A stretch of 47,253 bases of DNA from Ignavibacteriota bacterium (lineage in GTDB: Bacteria > Bacteroidota > Ignavibacteria > UBA10030). The stretch is from contig PMZI01000071.1 of NCBI GenBank assembly GCA_003170475.1, forward strand, positions 1 through 47,253, read 5' to 3'. Both the position numbers and the translations under genes were made by a program. Below, piece by piece: positions 34,786 to 42,692 of this stretch (within the stretch, counting starts at the first letter, position 1; each line of letters begins with the position of its first letter). The notes below the pieces were generated by a model, which ran no database searches, was not told the origin of the DNA, and saw nothing but the letters and a program-made list of their open reading frames with translations.

Positions 34786-34820
34786 GGCACGGTTTCGGAT
34801 TGAGGCCGTGCCATTTTTTT
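34786..34820 (+). terminator. Intrinsic terminator of gpmA
   Basis: GGCACGG (34786-34792) pairs with CCGTGCC (34806-34812), then A and seven T. Confidence 0.85.
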
Positions 34821-34945
34821 GAAAATCTCACATTGAATTTTTGAATTCGAATTTCGTCTTGATTATTCGACCAAATCCGTGTTCTCTTTTTTGACAAGGA
34901 TGAGTGTCGAAGAACCCGAAAGTGATAAAATATCGGCCAAATGGC

Positions 34946-34974
34946 TTGTTTTTTATCCCTCTTCTTGCTATACT
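34946..34974 (+). promoter_or_regulatory. Promoter immediately before the DUF309 gene
   Basis: TTGTTT (34946-34951) and TATACT (34969-34974), spacer 17. The -10 ends 9 bases before ATG 34983, the same distance as at the DipZ-like gene. The upstream in-frame ATG at 34941 overlaps this promoter. Confidence 0.6.
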
Positions 34975-34982
34975 CGCACGGA

Positions 34983-35375
34983 ATGGATGAGCGATTAGAC
35001 CTGGGAATCCGGGAGTTCAACGAGGGGAGATACTTTGAGGCGCATGACATCCTTGAGGATTTCTGGCAGGGCTATCGCGAACCAGACCGTGTTCTTCTGC
35101 AGGCTTTGATCCACTCCGCCGTGGGCTTCTATCATCTCGATAATGGAAACCTCAAAGGGTGCCGAAGCCAGCTGGTGAAGGCCTGCGCAAAAATGGGTGC
35201 CTACTTGCCTGAGTATTGGGGTCTTGATTTGGCCCCCTTGCATGCGTCGATGCGGAAGCAGATTGATGTCATCGATGTGCACTGGCAAACCAAGGCAAAG
35301 AGTCTTGAACTATCAGTTAGACCAAGAATCCAGCGAAGTCACCGTATCGCTGAGGGTTATTCGTCAATTTCTTAA
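34983..35375 (+). CDS. DUF309 family protein
   Basis: 130 residues from ATG 34983. The diagnostic block is GIREFNEGRYFEAHDILEDFWQGY, followed by LLQALIHSAVGFYHLDNGNLKG, a two-helix TPR-like arrangement typical of DUF309. Members are small helical bundles of unknown function, with conserved His/Glu/Asp that could bind a metal. An ATG at 34941 would add 14 residues, but a good promoter overlaps it, so the mRNA likely starts at or just before 34983. The tail is Arg/Ser-rich. Ferredoxin follows 17 bases later. Confidence 0.82.
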   Translation: MDERLDLGIREFNEGRYFEAHDILEDFWQGYREPDRVLLQALIHSAVGFYHLDNGNLKGCRSQLVKACAKMGAYLPEYWGLDLAPLHASMRKQIDVIDVHWQTKAKSLELSVRPRIQRSHRIAEGYSSIS

Positions 35376-35392
35376 CGAGAGGAGATATTTGA

Positions 35393-35731
35393 ATGGCGAC
35401 CTTTATCACTGAAGAATGTATCAATTGCGGAGCTTGCGAACCGGAATGTCCCAACACCGCTATTTATGCAGGTGGAGTGCAGTGGGAATTCCAGGGAGCA
35501 ACGCATGATGCAATCTCGAACGATTTCTACTATATCGTGCCGGAGAAGTGCACAGAATGTGTTGGACATTTTGAAAAGGAACAATGTGCCGCGGTCTGTC
35601 CGGTGGATTGCTGTATCCCCGATCCGAATCGGCCGGAAACTGAAGACGTTCTCTACGCCCGCGCGAAGCAGCTCCATCCTGATCGTGCGTTCGCAGAACT
35701 CAGTGCAGCGACATCACGCTTCCGTAAGTAA
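35393..35731 (+). CDS. 2[4Fe-4S] ferredoxin, YfhL family
   Basis: 112 residues. Two cluster motifs: C9, C12, C15, C19 in CINCGACEPECP, and C53, C56, C65, C69 in CTECVGHFEKEQCAAVCP, with the eight-residue insertion between the second and third cysteines typical of Alvin/YfhL-type ferredoxins. The extra C73 or C74 (DCC) is nearby. The C-terminal extension ~80-112 is helical. It is a small cytoplasmic electron carrier of low redox potential. GGAG precedes the ATG. Redox partners are not evident, though a Rieske protein and QueG follow. Confidence 0.92.
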   Translation: MATFITEECINCGACEPECPNTAIYAGGVQWEFQGATHDAISNDFYYIVPEKCTECVGHFEKEQCAAVCPVDCCIPDPNRPETEDVLYARAKQLHPDRAFAELSAATSRFRK

Positions 35732-35754
35732 GGCTTTCGTGTTTCAGAAAAAGA

Positions 35755-35815
35755 GGTCGGTGTCCAACCATCTTATACGCGTGTCGATGGTCTGTGACAA
35801 CCGGCCTTCTTTATT
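35755..35815 (+). terminator. Terminator-like hairpin after the ferredoxin gene
   Basis: GGTCGGT (35755-35761) pairs with ACCGGCC (35800-35806) with one G-T pair, and ACCATC pairs with GATGGT inside it; TTCTTTATTTT follows. It lies between the ferredoxin and the metallo-hydrolase, whose start is 35848. Confidence 0.45.
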
Positions 35816-35847
35816 TTGGTCCCGACGCATTTCGAAGGAGAGGGCTG

Positions 35848-36690
35848 ATGAGAATTGGTGCGTATGAGGTCATCTCACTTGAGACAGGGCGCTTCTCGCT
35901 TGATGGTGGAGCGATGTTCGGAGTTGTGCCATGGGTATTTTGGAGCAAACTGATTCCGCCTGACGCGAGACAGCGCATTGCGCTGGCCGCCCGCTGCTGG
36001 CTCATCCGCGGCAACGGGAAGAATATTCTTGTTGATACCGGTAACGGGACGAAGTGGAACGAGAAGCTGAAAGACATCTACAATCTCGACACCTCGTCTG
36101 GAAACCTTCTCTCCTCGCTCACCCGGGCGGGTCTCAGGCCTGAGGAAATCACTCACGTCATTCTTACTCACCTTCACTTCGATCACACCGGCGGTTCGAC
36201 GACTCTTCTGAACGGCGAACTTGTTCCGACGTTTCCGAACGCCAGATACTATGTTCAAAAGAAACACTGGGAATTGTCTGAAAAGCCGACGGAAAAGGAT
36301 CGGGGGAGCTTCATGCGCGACGATTTCGTGCCGTTGATGAATCATGGCGTCTTGGAGCTTGTGGATGGAGAGGGTGAGCTCTTTCCCGGGATCGATTTGC
36401 TCGTGACGAACGGACACACCACAGCCCAACAGTTGCCGAGGATCACCGACGGAACAACGACCATCCTTTTTTGCTGCGACCTTCTCCCGACAACGGCACA
36501 TCTTCCGTGGCCGTACGTGATGGGATATGATGTCCGGCCGCTGGTGACTCTGGAAGAGAAAAAGAAAATTGTGACTCGCGCGTTTGAGGATCGTTGGGTT
36601 CTCTTCCTCCAGCACGATCCGATCGCCGAAGCAATTACCCTGAAGCCGAGCGACAAGGGATTCACCGTTGACCAACGCATCACATTTTGA
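35848..36690 (+). CDS. Metallo-beta-lactamase fold hydrolase
   Basis: 280 residues from ATG 35848 (AAGGAG seven bases upstream; an earlier in-frame start at 35794 lies in the terminator-like hairpin). The zinc motif THLHFDHTGG gives H108, H110, D112 and H113; NGHTTAQQ carries the next histidine and CCDLLPT the bridging aspartate, then a C-terminal H in LQHDPIAEA. This is the quorum-quenching lactonase/MBL hydrolase branch. The substrate is not known; lactones, phosphonates and similar are possible. It has no signal peptide. The Rieske gene follows 21 bases later. Confidence 0.88.
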   Translation: MRIGAYEVISLETGRFSLDGGAMFGVVPWVFWSKLIPPDARQRIALAARCWLIRGNGKNILVDTGNGTKWNEKLKDIYNLDTSSGNLLSSLTRAGLRPEEITHVILTHLHFDHTGGSTTLLNGELVPTFPNARYYVQKKHWELSEKPTEKDRGSFMRDDFVPLMNHGVLELVDGEGELFPGIDLLVTNGHTTAQQLPRITDGTTTILFCCDLLPTTAHLPWPYVMGYDVRPLVTLEEKKKIVTRAFEDRWVLFLQHDPIAEAITLKPSDKGFTVDQRITF

Positions 36691-36711
36691 CTGAACGTAT
36701 GTGGGGGTGTC

Positions 36712-37047
36712 ATGATTCGATACGTGAAGGCTGCTGAGTTGACAGAGTGTTCGAGCGGCCGCCCAAAGCGTGTCATTGTCGAAGACACGGAGGTGGCGCT
36801 GTTCTTCATCAAGGGCCAATTTTACGCGGTGCAGAATGAATGCCCTCATCAGCACTTTTCGAGCATGCACGAAGGAATCGTGAACGGCTTGGAGGTCACC
36901 TGCCCAATGCATGGGTGGACATTTGATCTGACAACCGGCCAAGCCACGGTCGGAGGCGGACGGTTGAAACACTATGCCGTGAAGGTGGTTGGGAATGATG
37001 TCCTCATCGAGGCCCCCAATCCTGATCCCGACTGGGCTTTGAAATGA
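36712..37047 (+). CDS. Rieske [2Fe-2S] ferredoxin
   Basis: 111 residues. CPHQH (C44, H46) and CPMHGWTFDL (C64, H67) are the Rieske ligands, in the small soluble form found with oxygenases and as a free carrier. VRYVKAAEL at the start and LKHYAVKVVGNDVLIE at the end complete the fold. GGGGGTG precedes the ATG. The stop overlaps the start of queG as ATGA at 37044, so the two are coupled; whether it supplies electrons to QueG or the MBL enzyme is unknown. Confidence 0.92.
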   Translation: MIRYVKAAELTECSSGRPKRVIVEDTEVALFFIKGQFYAVQNECPHQHFSSMHEGIVNGLEVTCPMHGWTFDLTTGQATVGGGRLKHYAVKVVGNDVLIEAPNPDPDWALK

Positions 37048-37991
37048 AATCTCCACACACACTCACGGGATTTGTCAGAGACAAAGCGAGAGAATTAGGC
37101 TTCTCTATGGTCGGAATTGCACGCGCCGATCTCTTGACCGAAGAAGGTGCCAGATTGAATGAATGGCTCGCTCGGGGGTATCATGGGACGATGGCATGGA
37201 TGCAGAAGGATCCTGAAAAGCGTGTTGATGTTCGTCGAATCGTGCCGGGGGCAAAATCGGTCATTTCTCTCGCGATGAACTACTACACTCCCGTCGGTCA
37301 TACTAGTGCCGATGGGACAGGGAAGATCTCGCGGTATGCCTGGGGCGACGATTATCACGTCATCATGACACCGCGAATCCATTCGCTGGTTGACTGCATC
37401 AAATCAGAGCTGCCGGATGTCCGTTCGGCGGCCTATGCCGATACAGGGCCGGTGATGGATAAGGCCTGGGCGGTTCGCGCCGGGATTGGTTGGCTTGGGA
37501 AGCACACCAATGTTATCACGAAAGAGTACGGGTCGTGGTTATTTCTGGGTGAGATCATCCTCGACGCGGAGCTGGAATACGACGAGGCAATAACCGATTT
37601 TTGCGGATCGTGTACTGCCTGCATCGATGCGTGCCCCACGGACGCAATCGTTGAACCGTATGTTCTGGATTCGACGAAATGCATTTCGTATCTTACGATA
37701 GAAGGTCGCGGGGACATTCCAGAGACGGTCAAACCGAAGCTGGAGAATTGGGTCTATGGCTGTGATATCTGTCAGGATGTGTGTCCATGGAATCGGTTCC
37801 AGAAGCCTACGGACGAGCTTGCCTTCCGGCCTCGTCAGGAGAACGCCGATCCTGGTCTTCACTCGCTGACCACGATAACAGAAGAAGAATTCACCCGTCG
37901 GTTTCGGCGCAGTCCGGTCAAGAGGACGAAGCGACGGGGTCTCGTGCGAAATGCCGCCGCAGTACTTGAAGGAAAAAAGAAAAGGGCTTGA
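37044..37991 (+). CDS. queG: Epoxyqueuosine reductase
   Basis: 315 residues. The cobalamin-binding N-part has GYHGTMAWM, KSVISLAMNYY, SRYAWGDDYHVIM and AWAVRAGIGWLGKHTNVI; two 4Fe-4S clusters follow, in CGSCTACIDACP and GCDICQDVCPWN with an additional cysteine in KCISYLTIE. QueG reduces epoxyqueuosine to queuosine in certain tRNAs, the last step of the modification. The C-terminal helical domain is shortened relative to the E. coli protein (379 aa). Overlap with the Rieske gene suggests cotranscription. Confidence 0.93.
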   Translation: MKSPHTLTGFVRDKARELGFSMVGIARADLLTEEGARLNEWLARGYHGTMAWMQKDPEKRVDVRRIVPGAKSVISLAMNYYTPVGHTSADGTGKISRYAWGDDYHVIMTPRIHSLVDCIKSELPDVRSAAYADTGPVMDKAWAVRAGIGWLGKHTNVITKEYGSWLFLGEIILDAELEYDEAITDFCGSCTACIDACPTDAIVEPYVLDSTKCISYLTIEGRGDIPETVKPKLENWVYGCDICQDVCPWNRFQKPTDELAFRPRQENADPGLHSLTTITEEEFTRRFRRSPVKRTKRRGLVRNAAAVLEGKKKRA

Positions 37992-38034
37992 CTGCGTCAT
38001 GTTTGCTTAGATCAATCAACGAAGAAGACTACAA

Positions 38035-38982
38035 ATGCCAGACACACATCACCACAAAGTTGTCGTTATCGGCTCGGGCCCTGCGGGGCTTACAGCAGCG
38101 CTCTATACGGCTCGGGCGAACCTCTGCCCCATAGTGTTTGAAGGACTCCAGCCTGGTGGGCAACTGACAATCACGACCGAAGTTGAGAATTATCCGGGCT
38201 TCCCCAAAGGAATTATGGGTCCCGAGCTCATGGACTTGTTCCGGGAACAGGCCCACAAATTTGGCGCTCAGTCGGTCTACCAGGAAGTTACTTCCGTCGA
38301 TCTTTCGAGTCGCCCGTTCAAGATTGTCTCCGAGGGCACAACGTATTTGGGAGACACGGTTATCGTGTCGACCGGGGCGTCTGCGAAACTCATCGGGATC
38401 CCATCAGAAGCAGAATACATGGGGTACGGCGTTTCAGCCTGTGCAACGTGCGACGGGTTCTTCTTCAAGAATCAACACGTTATGGTCATTGGTGGTGGTG
38501 ACACTGCCATGGAAGAAGCAACCTACCTTACGAAATTCGCGTCGAAGGTCACTGTCGTGCACCGTCGAAATGAACTCCGCGCTTCGAAGGTCATGCAGGA
38601 ACGCGCATTTGAGAATCCGAAAATTGAGTTCGTGTGGGACTCCGCAGTAGAGGAGGTGTTGGGAAGAAATGAAGGCGGGAAGAAGACCTTTACGGGTGTA
38701 AGATTAAAAAATCTCAAAACCGGCGCCTCGACAGATTTCAACTGCGATGGGCTCTTCCTTGCGATTGGTCATCACCCAAACACGAAACTGTTCAAGGGCG
38801 TCCTGGATATGGATGCCGTTGGATATCTCGTTACGAAACCGAGAAGCACAGAGACAAATGTCGCCGGAGTGTTCGCGGCCGGCGATGTCGCTGATCCAAC
38901 CTACCGTCAAGCGGTGAGCGCTGCGGGGAGCGGCTGCATGGCGGCGATCGACGCCGAGCGATTCCTCGTGCATCACGGTTAG
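38035..38982 (+). CDS. trxB: Thioredoxin reductase
   Basis: 315 residues, a typical low-molecular-weight form. GSGPAGLTAALYTARA binds FAD, the redox pair is C136-A-T-C139 in ACATCDG, GGGDTAMEEATYL binds NADPH, and HRRNELRAS its phosphate. GVFAAGDVADPTYRQAV closes the FAD site. It passes electrons from NADPH to thioredoxin. The intergenic distance to queG is 43 bases; a terminator follows. Confidence 0.96.
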   Translation: MPDTHHHKVVVIGSGPAGLTAALYTARANLCPIVFEGLQPGGQLTITTEVENYPGFPKGIMGPELMDLFREQAHKFGAQSVYQEVTSVDLSSRPFKIVSEGTTYLGDTVIVSTGASAKLIGIPSEAEYMGYGVSACATCDGFFFKNQHVMVIGGGDTAMEEATYLTKFASKVTVVHRRNELRASKVMQERAFENPKIEFVWDSAVEEVLGRNEGGKKTFTGVRLKNLKTGASTDFNCDGLFLAIGHHPNTKLFKGVLDMDAVGYLVTKPRSTETNVAGVFAAGDVADPTYRQAVSAAGSGCMAAIDAERFLVHHG

Positions 38983-39017
38983 TTCAGAGTTATCTCTGTT
39001 ACTTGTTGGAACGGTCT

Positions 39018-39062
39018 AAGCCAGCTCGACTTGACACATGTCCGGGCTGGCCTTCTTTTTTT
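39018..39062 (+). terminator. Intrinsic terminator of trxB
   Basis: GCCAGC (39020-39025) pairs with GCTGGC (39046-39051), flanked by AAG/CTT, with inner GAC/GTC pairs, then a run of T from 39056. Confidence 0.75.
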
Positions 39063-39145
39063 AGAAGGCTTCGGTCGGAGTGATGCTTGGAAAACACCGA
39101 TTTAGCGGCTCGTTCCTGATGCCCTACTTCACAGGAAATTCTTAT

Positions 39146-39174
39146 TTGACTTTGAAACCGTCTCTTCGTATAAT
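39146..39174 (+). promoter_or_regulatory. Sigma70-type promoter for sppA
   Basis: TTGACT (39146-39151) and a consensus TATAAT (39169-39174), spacer 17. Start near 39181, leader about 76 bases. It is the best match to the consensus seen in the window. Confidence 0.85.
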
Positions 39175-39256
39175 TACATGCAATTCAATAACTTATGCGA
39201 TCTGAGGCTCCGCCTCAAAGACCGTTCTTCACAGTGGTAATCGTGGCTGGTGGCGA

Positions 39257-40159
39257 ATGTCAAATACTGCTAAGTGGATCCTCGGGATTGTAGCGTTCTT
39301 CCTTCTGCTGGGCTGCTTGTTGGTCATATCCGTTGTCTCCATGGTCTTTAGCGATCCCGATGACGAAAGCGTCGGTACATCAGGTGATCGATTGGCTGTG
39401 GTGGAACTGGTTGAACCCATTGTCGACTCGCAGGACATCGTTCGCCAGTTCAAAAAGTACCGCGAAAACAAAGCGATTAAGGCTCTTGTATTCAGGGTGG
39501 ATTCGCCGGGTGGAGGAGTGTCAGCGAGCCAGGAAATCTACGAAGAAGTCAGGAAAACGCGCCAATCGGGTAAGCCCGTCGTTGTCTCGATGGGTTCTGT
39601 CGCTGCGAGTGGAGGATACTACGTGTCCTGCGGGGCGACGAAGATCATTGCCAATCCCGGGACGCTCACCGGAAGCATCGGTGTCATTTTTCAATTCCTG
39701 CACTTCAGTGAATTGATGAACAAGATCGGCATCGATGCGTCAACGTTCAAAACGGGAAAATTTAAGGATATTGGTTCGCCGTTCCGCAAGACGACAGATG
39801 AGGAAAAGAAGTTCTTCGAGCAACTTCTGGGTGATGTGTACGACCAGTTTGTTACGGTAGTGGCAACGGAACGTCATCTGGATCGCAAGAAGGTGCTTGC
39901 ATACGCCGATGGACGGGTATTCACAGGCAGACAGGCTCTGGAATATGGATTTGTGGATAGCCTGGGAACATACGAAGACGCCATTTCCATCGCAGCTAAA
40001 TTGGCCGGAATCCACGGAAAACCAAAAGTGGTGAAAGAGCACAAAGTAAGGCCTTTGTTGGAAAGGCTCATGGGGCAGTCGGTGTCAGAACTGACCTCGA
40101 TCAAAAACGAACTTTTCAGCCAACCGGTTCTCCAATACAAGTTTACATCACCGTACTAA
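39257..40159 (+). CDS. sppA: Signal peptide peptidase SppA (short, 36K type)
   Basis: 300 residues. One N-terminal membrane helix (residues ~7-30) anchors the S49 protease. FRVDSPGGGVSASQEI is the substrate-binding signature, S118 in SVAASGGYYV is the nucleophile and K170 in KTGKFKDIGSP the candidate general base. ADGRVFTGRQALEYGFVD closes the domain. It degrades signal peptides left in the membrane. It is single-domain, unlike E. coli SppA with two. HU follows 18 bases after the stop. Confidence 0.93.
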   Translation: MSNTAKWILGIVAFFLLLGCLLVISVVSMVFSDPDDESVGTSGDRLAVVELVEPIVDSQDIVRQFKKYRENKAIKALVFRVDSPGGGVSASQEIYEEVRKTRQSGKPVVVSMGSVAASGGYYVSCGATKIIANPGTLTGSIGVIFQFLHFSELMNKIGIDASTFKTGKFKDIGSPFRKTTDEEKKFFEQLLGDVYDQFVTVVATERHLDRKKVLAYADGRVFTGRQALEYGFVDSLGTYEDAISIAAKLAGIHGKPKVVKEHKVRPLLERLMGQSVSELTSIKNELFSQPVLQYKFTSPY

Positions 40160-40177
40160 CATCTCACAGGAGGTACC

Positions 40178-40480
40178 TTGACAAAAGCTGATATCGTTGA
40201 TGTCATTGCAGCGGCCACCGGGCTCACAAAAGTGGAAACCGAGGCAGTGGTGGATGGTTTCATCTCCACCGTCATCGATGCGATGAAGGGTGGAAAGAAC
40301 ATCGAGATACGTGGGTTCGGCAGTTTCAAGGTGAAGAAGCGGAAGGGTCGGATGGCGCGGAATCCGCGGACAGGCGAGCAGGTGAAGGTCGAAGAACATT
40401 TTGTCCCGATCTTCAAAGTCTCGAAGGATCTGAAGCATGTTGTTGACGAGAACCTGAAGAAGACGATGGGGCCGTCATAA
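40178..40480 (+). CDS. HU/IHF family DNA-binding protein
   Basis: 100 residues. TKADIVDVIAAATGLTKVE gives the helical dimer part, and GFGSFKVKKRKGRMARNPRTGEQVKV the DNA-gripping arm with the intercalating proline in RNPRTGE. The tail is slightly longer than 90-residue HU. It bends and packs DNA. The start is TTG 40178, with AGGAGG four bases upstream, a strong site compensating for a weak start codon. The next gene begins 2 bases after its stop, so both are made from one transcript. Confidence 0.95.
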   Translation: MTKADIVDVIAAATGLTKVETEAVVDGFISTVIDAMKGGKNIEIRGFGSFKVKKRKGRMARNPRTGEQVKVEEHFVPIFKVSKDLKHVVDENLKKTMGPS

Positions 40481-40482
40481 CG

Positions 40483-41370
40483 ATGAAGCCAAGATTTCAG
40501 TGTGCCGAGTGTCAGAATGAGATTCCTTGGGGTGTTCACGCGTGTCCCAGTTGTGGAAAGTCCGTCGAATGGCCCGAACATGAGACGCCCGAGAACTCGG
40601 GAGGCGGAGCTTCAGCCGGGTTGATGTGTCCGACATGCGGTTCCGAAAATGCTGCTGATGCTGGTTTCTGCGGTTCTTGTGGGACGAAGCTGAAGGTGCA
40701 AGAGAAGATCCTCTCGGGAAAGCCGCAATCCGGACAGGCAAGTCTTGCTCCGAAGCGCGGAAAAGCACGCTTTGAGAAAAAGAACATAGAATCACCCGGT
40801 CCTATGTTTTCATGGAAAATCATCTTTGGTTTTCTCGGCATATTGCTCATCCTCGTTGTTGCTCTGGAGTTTTTCCCCTCTCGTGATCAACAAGTCACAC
40901 AGCCGGTATCGGCCTCTTCCCAGGCACCTGCCGCCAATATTCAACTAATCAACCAGATCAATGATCTGGAGAAGCGGGTTGCCTCAGATCCGAATGATAC
41001 CCAATCCCTTCTGACCCTTGCAAATGTCTGTCAGGATGGAAAATTCTTTGACAAAGCCATCGTGCAGTACCGGAAGTACCTCGAGAAGAGTCCTCGGGAT
41101 GCGAACGCCAGGGTTGACCTGGGAATATGCTATTATGAGACATCGAGCCTGACTGAGGCGAGGAAAGAAATGGAGATTGCTTTGAGATATGATTCGAAGC
41201 ATATCGCCGCACATTTCAATCTGGGGATCGTGAGCCTTCGGTCTGGGAACCTCAAAGAAGCCAATGAATGGTTTAAGAAAACGATAGCGCTTGCACCCAA
41301 CAGTGAGATGGGGAAGCAGGCGAAGCAAATCCTTGAGCAACATTCTAGTCCACTTCTTCAAAATAAATAA
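40483..41370 (+). CDS. Double zinc-ribbon, single-helix, TPR membrane protein
   Basis: 295 residues. Zinc ribbon 1 has C7, C10, C21, C24 and ribbon 2 has C49, C52, C63, C66, both cytoplasmic by the positive-inside rule. A basic stretch (KRGKARFEKK) precedes one membrane helix at ~111-131, then an Ala/Gln linker and three TPR repeats (~145-285) that would lie in the periplasm: DPNDTQSLLTLANVCQ, DANARVDLGICYYE and HIAAHFNLGIVSLRSG. The architecture suggests a scaffold sensing or holding partners across the membrane. It is 2 bases after HU and 11 bases before the COX24-like gene. Function not known. Confidence 0.85.
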   Translation: MKPRFQCAECQNEIPWGVHACPSCGKSVEWPEHETPENSGGGASAGLMCPTCGSENAADAGFCGSCGTKLKVQEKILSGKPQSGQASLAPKRGKARFEKKNIESPGPMFSWKIIFGFLGILLILVVALEFFPSRDQQVTQPVSASSQAPAANIQLINQINDLEKRVASDPNDTQSLLTLANVCQDGKFFDKAIVQYRKYLEKSPRDANARVDLGICYYETSSLTEARKEMEIALRYDSKHIAAHFNLGIVSLRSGNLKEANEWFKKTIALAPNSEMGKQAKQILEQHSSPLLQNK

Positions 41371-41381
41371 AGGAGGACGCA

Positions 41382-41477
41382 ATGCCGAGTGGTAAGAAGC
41401 GTAAACGCCATAAAATGGCCACCCACAAACGCAAAAAGCGTTTGCGGAAGCAGCGTCATAAAAAGAAAAACCGGTAA
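41382..41477 (+). CDS. 31-residue AURKAIP1/COX24 domain basic protein
   Basis: 31 codons from ATG 41382 to TAA 41477, with AGGAGG at 41371-41376 five bases upstream. The product begins MPSGKKRKRHKMATHKRKKR and is almost wholly Lys, Arg and His. It matches the small AURKAIP1/COX24 domain proteins of Bacteroidota and Chlorobiota, related to mitochondrial small-subunit protein mS38, and is therefore probably ribosome-associated. It is far below common length cut-offs. A good terminator follows. This is one of the best taxonomic hints in the window. Confidence 0.88.
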   Translation: MPSGKKRKRHKMATHKRKKRLRKQRHKKKNR

Positions 41478-41522
41478 ACTCGACGTTTGGAGTTGAAATG
41501 TGCCGCTGTGTCGATGTCTCCA

Positions 41523-41555
41523 GCCCTGTTGAGAAGCAACAACAGGGCGGTTTTA
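41523..41555 (+). terminator. Intrinsic terminator after the COX24-like gene
   Basis: GCCCTGTTG (41523-41531) pairs with CAACAGGGC (41540-41548), loop 8 bases, then GG and TTTT. It ends the sppA-HU-TPR-COX24 row. Confidence 0.85.
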
Positions 41556-41853
41556 TCTTGAGGGGTGCTGTCCATTCGGTCAAGACGATGCATTGTCAGA
41601 GAGTCCCAAAACGACCCTAGAGTAGTCTTCACGTGAAGACCTCTAACCGATTGTCGAATCTGATTCTGTCAAAACTCTCCCCTTCCGGTGGGGAGCCCCT
41701 CTGCAGACGCCTTCTGATGAAAGCGTGCAGGGAAGATTTGTTGCCAGAAATGGCTCGCCGTTGGCCGCGATTTTCTTGTTTCTTTACCTCTTATTTTCTA
41801 CTTTCATCTGCATTCGAGTACTTCGTTGGTTTGAATTCTTAATGGAGGATGGT
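41556..41853. other. 298-base intergenic region before ytxH
   Basis: No credible gene. It holds a small hairpin CTCCCC/GGGGAG (41677-41682/41690-41695) and a possible promoter (41776-41804). The open frame running into the ytxH-like gene from 41725 has no ribosome-binding site before its start, so the sequence is treated as non-coding. Confidence 0.45.
41776..41804 (+). promoter_or_regulatory. Possible promoter for the ytxH-like gene
   Basis: TTGTTT (41776-41781) and TACTTT (41799-41804), spacer 17. The -10 is weak but identical to that before atpD. Confidence 0.35.
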
Positions 41854-42177
41854 ATGGCAGACGACAACAATGATGGCATGGCGAAAGGTCTCATCGTTGG
41901 TTTTATTGCTGGGAGTGTCGTTGGTGCAGTGATGGCACTGCTCTATGCACCGAAAAGCGGCAAGGAACTCCGGCGTGATATTAAGGAGAAGACCGGCGAA
42001 TTGGTAGAAAAGGGAGAAGATTACATTGCGAAAGCTCGCACGAAGGCTACTGAAATCGTGAACGAGGCAAAAAAAAAATCTGACACCCTGATTTCGGATG
42101 CAAAGAAACAAGCGATCGGCCTGATGGGTGACGCAGAGCGAATACTCACGGACGCCCGCACCAAGCAGGGTGGTTAG
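41854..42177 (+). CDS. YtxH domain protein
   Basis: 107 residues from ATG 41854, with GGAGG five bases upstream. GLIVGFIAGSVVGAVMALLYAPKSGKELR is the YtxH hallmark: one glycine-zipper-like membrane helix (~12-32) followed by the APKSGKELR turn, then a long charged helix (EKGEDYIAKARTKATEIV..., ending DARTKQGG) likely to be a coiled coil. YtxH proteins are stress-associated in Gram-positives; function in this phylum is unclear. The DUF948-type protein follows 81 bases later, the common partner of YtxH. Confidence 0.88.
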   Translation: MADDNNDGMAKGLIVGFIAGSVVGAVMALLYAPKSGKELRRDIKEKTGELVEKGEDYIAKARTKATEIVNEAKKKSDTLISDAKKQAIGLMGDAERILTDARTKQGG

Positions 42178-42258
42178 CGATCGCGTTGGTGCAAACAGAT
42201 CCCTGCCATCCCAGGATTGATGAAACTCTGTACTTAGATTGACCGAGAGGAACTTGCC

Positions 42259-42630
42259 GTGGAAACTGTTCTTCAATTTGTTCAGCTGATCGCGTTGCTC
42301 AGTCTGACAGCGTTGAGCATCTACTTAATTGTTATCCTGTCCGGATTGAGGCGCGACGTATCGGAATTTGTCCAACGGGCAAAGCCGGTGCTTGAGAATC
42401 TTGCGTTCATCACTGAGAAACTGAAATCAACGGCTCAGAAGATTGACGATCATGTGGACATTGTCAAGAGTTCGCTGAATTCGTTGAAGAACGTGGCAGA
42501 CAATGTGCTCGTGCTCGAAGAGCGCGTACAACAACGACTCGAAGAACCCATTCTTCAGGTCGCCTCGATTATCGGAGCCATCGTGAGCAGTGTCGGGGTG
42601 TTCTTTGACCGGTTTCGACCCCGTGGCTGA
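42259..42630 (+). CDS. DUF948-like membrane-anchored coiled-coil protein
   Basis: 123 residues from GTG 42259 (GAGAGG eight bases upstream). One N-terminal membrane helix (~5-28), then an amphipathic helix with heptad-like repeats (VSEFVQRAKPVLENLAFITEKLKSTAQKIDDHVDIVKSSL), and a second hydrophobic stretch near 100-115. The pattern is that of YtxG/DUF948 proteins, which often lie beside YtxH. The role is unknown, and the DUF assignment is by pattern and context. Confidence 0.7.
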   Translation: METVLQFVQLIALLSLTALSIYLIVILSGLRRDVSEFVQRAKPVLENLAFITEKLKSTAQKIDDHVDIVKSSLNSLKNVADNVLVLEERVQQRLEEPILQVASIIGAIVSSVGVFFDRFRPRG

Positions 42631-42692
42631 TGAGCTTCACCTCGAGTTGTCCTCTCTGATCCTACTCTCAACTTTGAAAATGAGGAGATACC

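Noticed and set aside
35875-37062. 395-codon minus-strand frame opposite the metallo-hydrolase and Rieske genes
   Set aside because: It mirrors two real plus-strand genes, crosses their boundary and has no domain.
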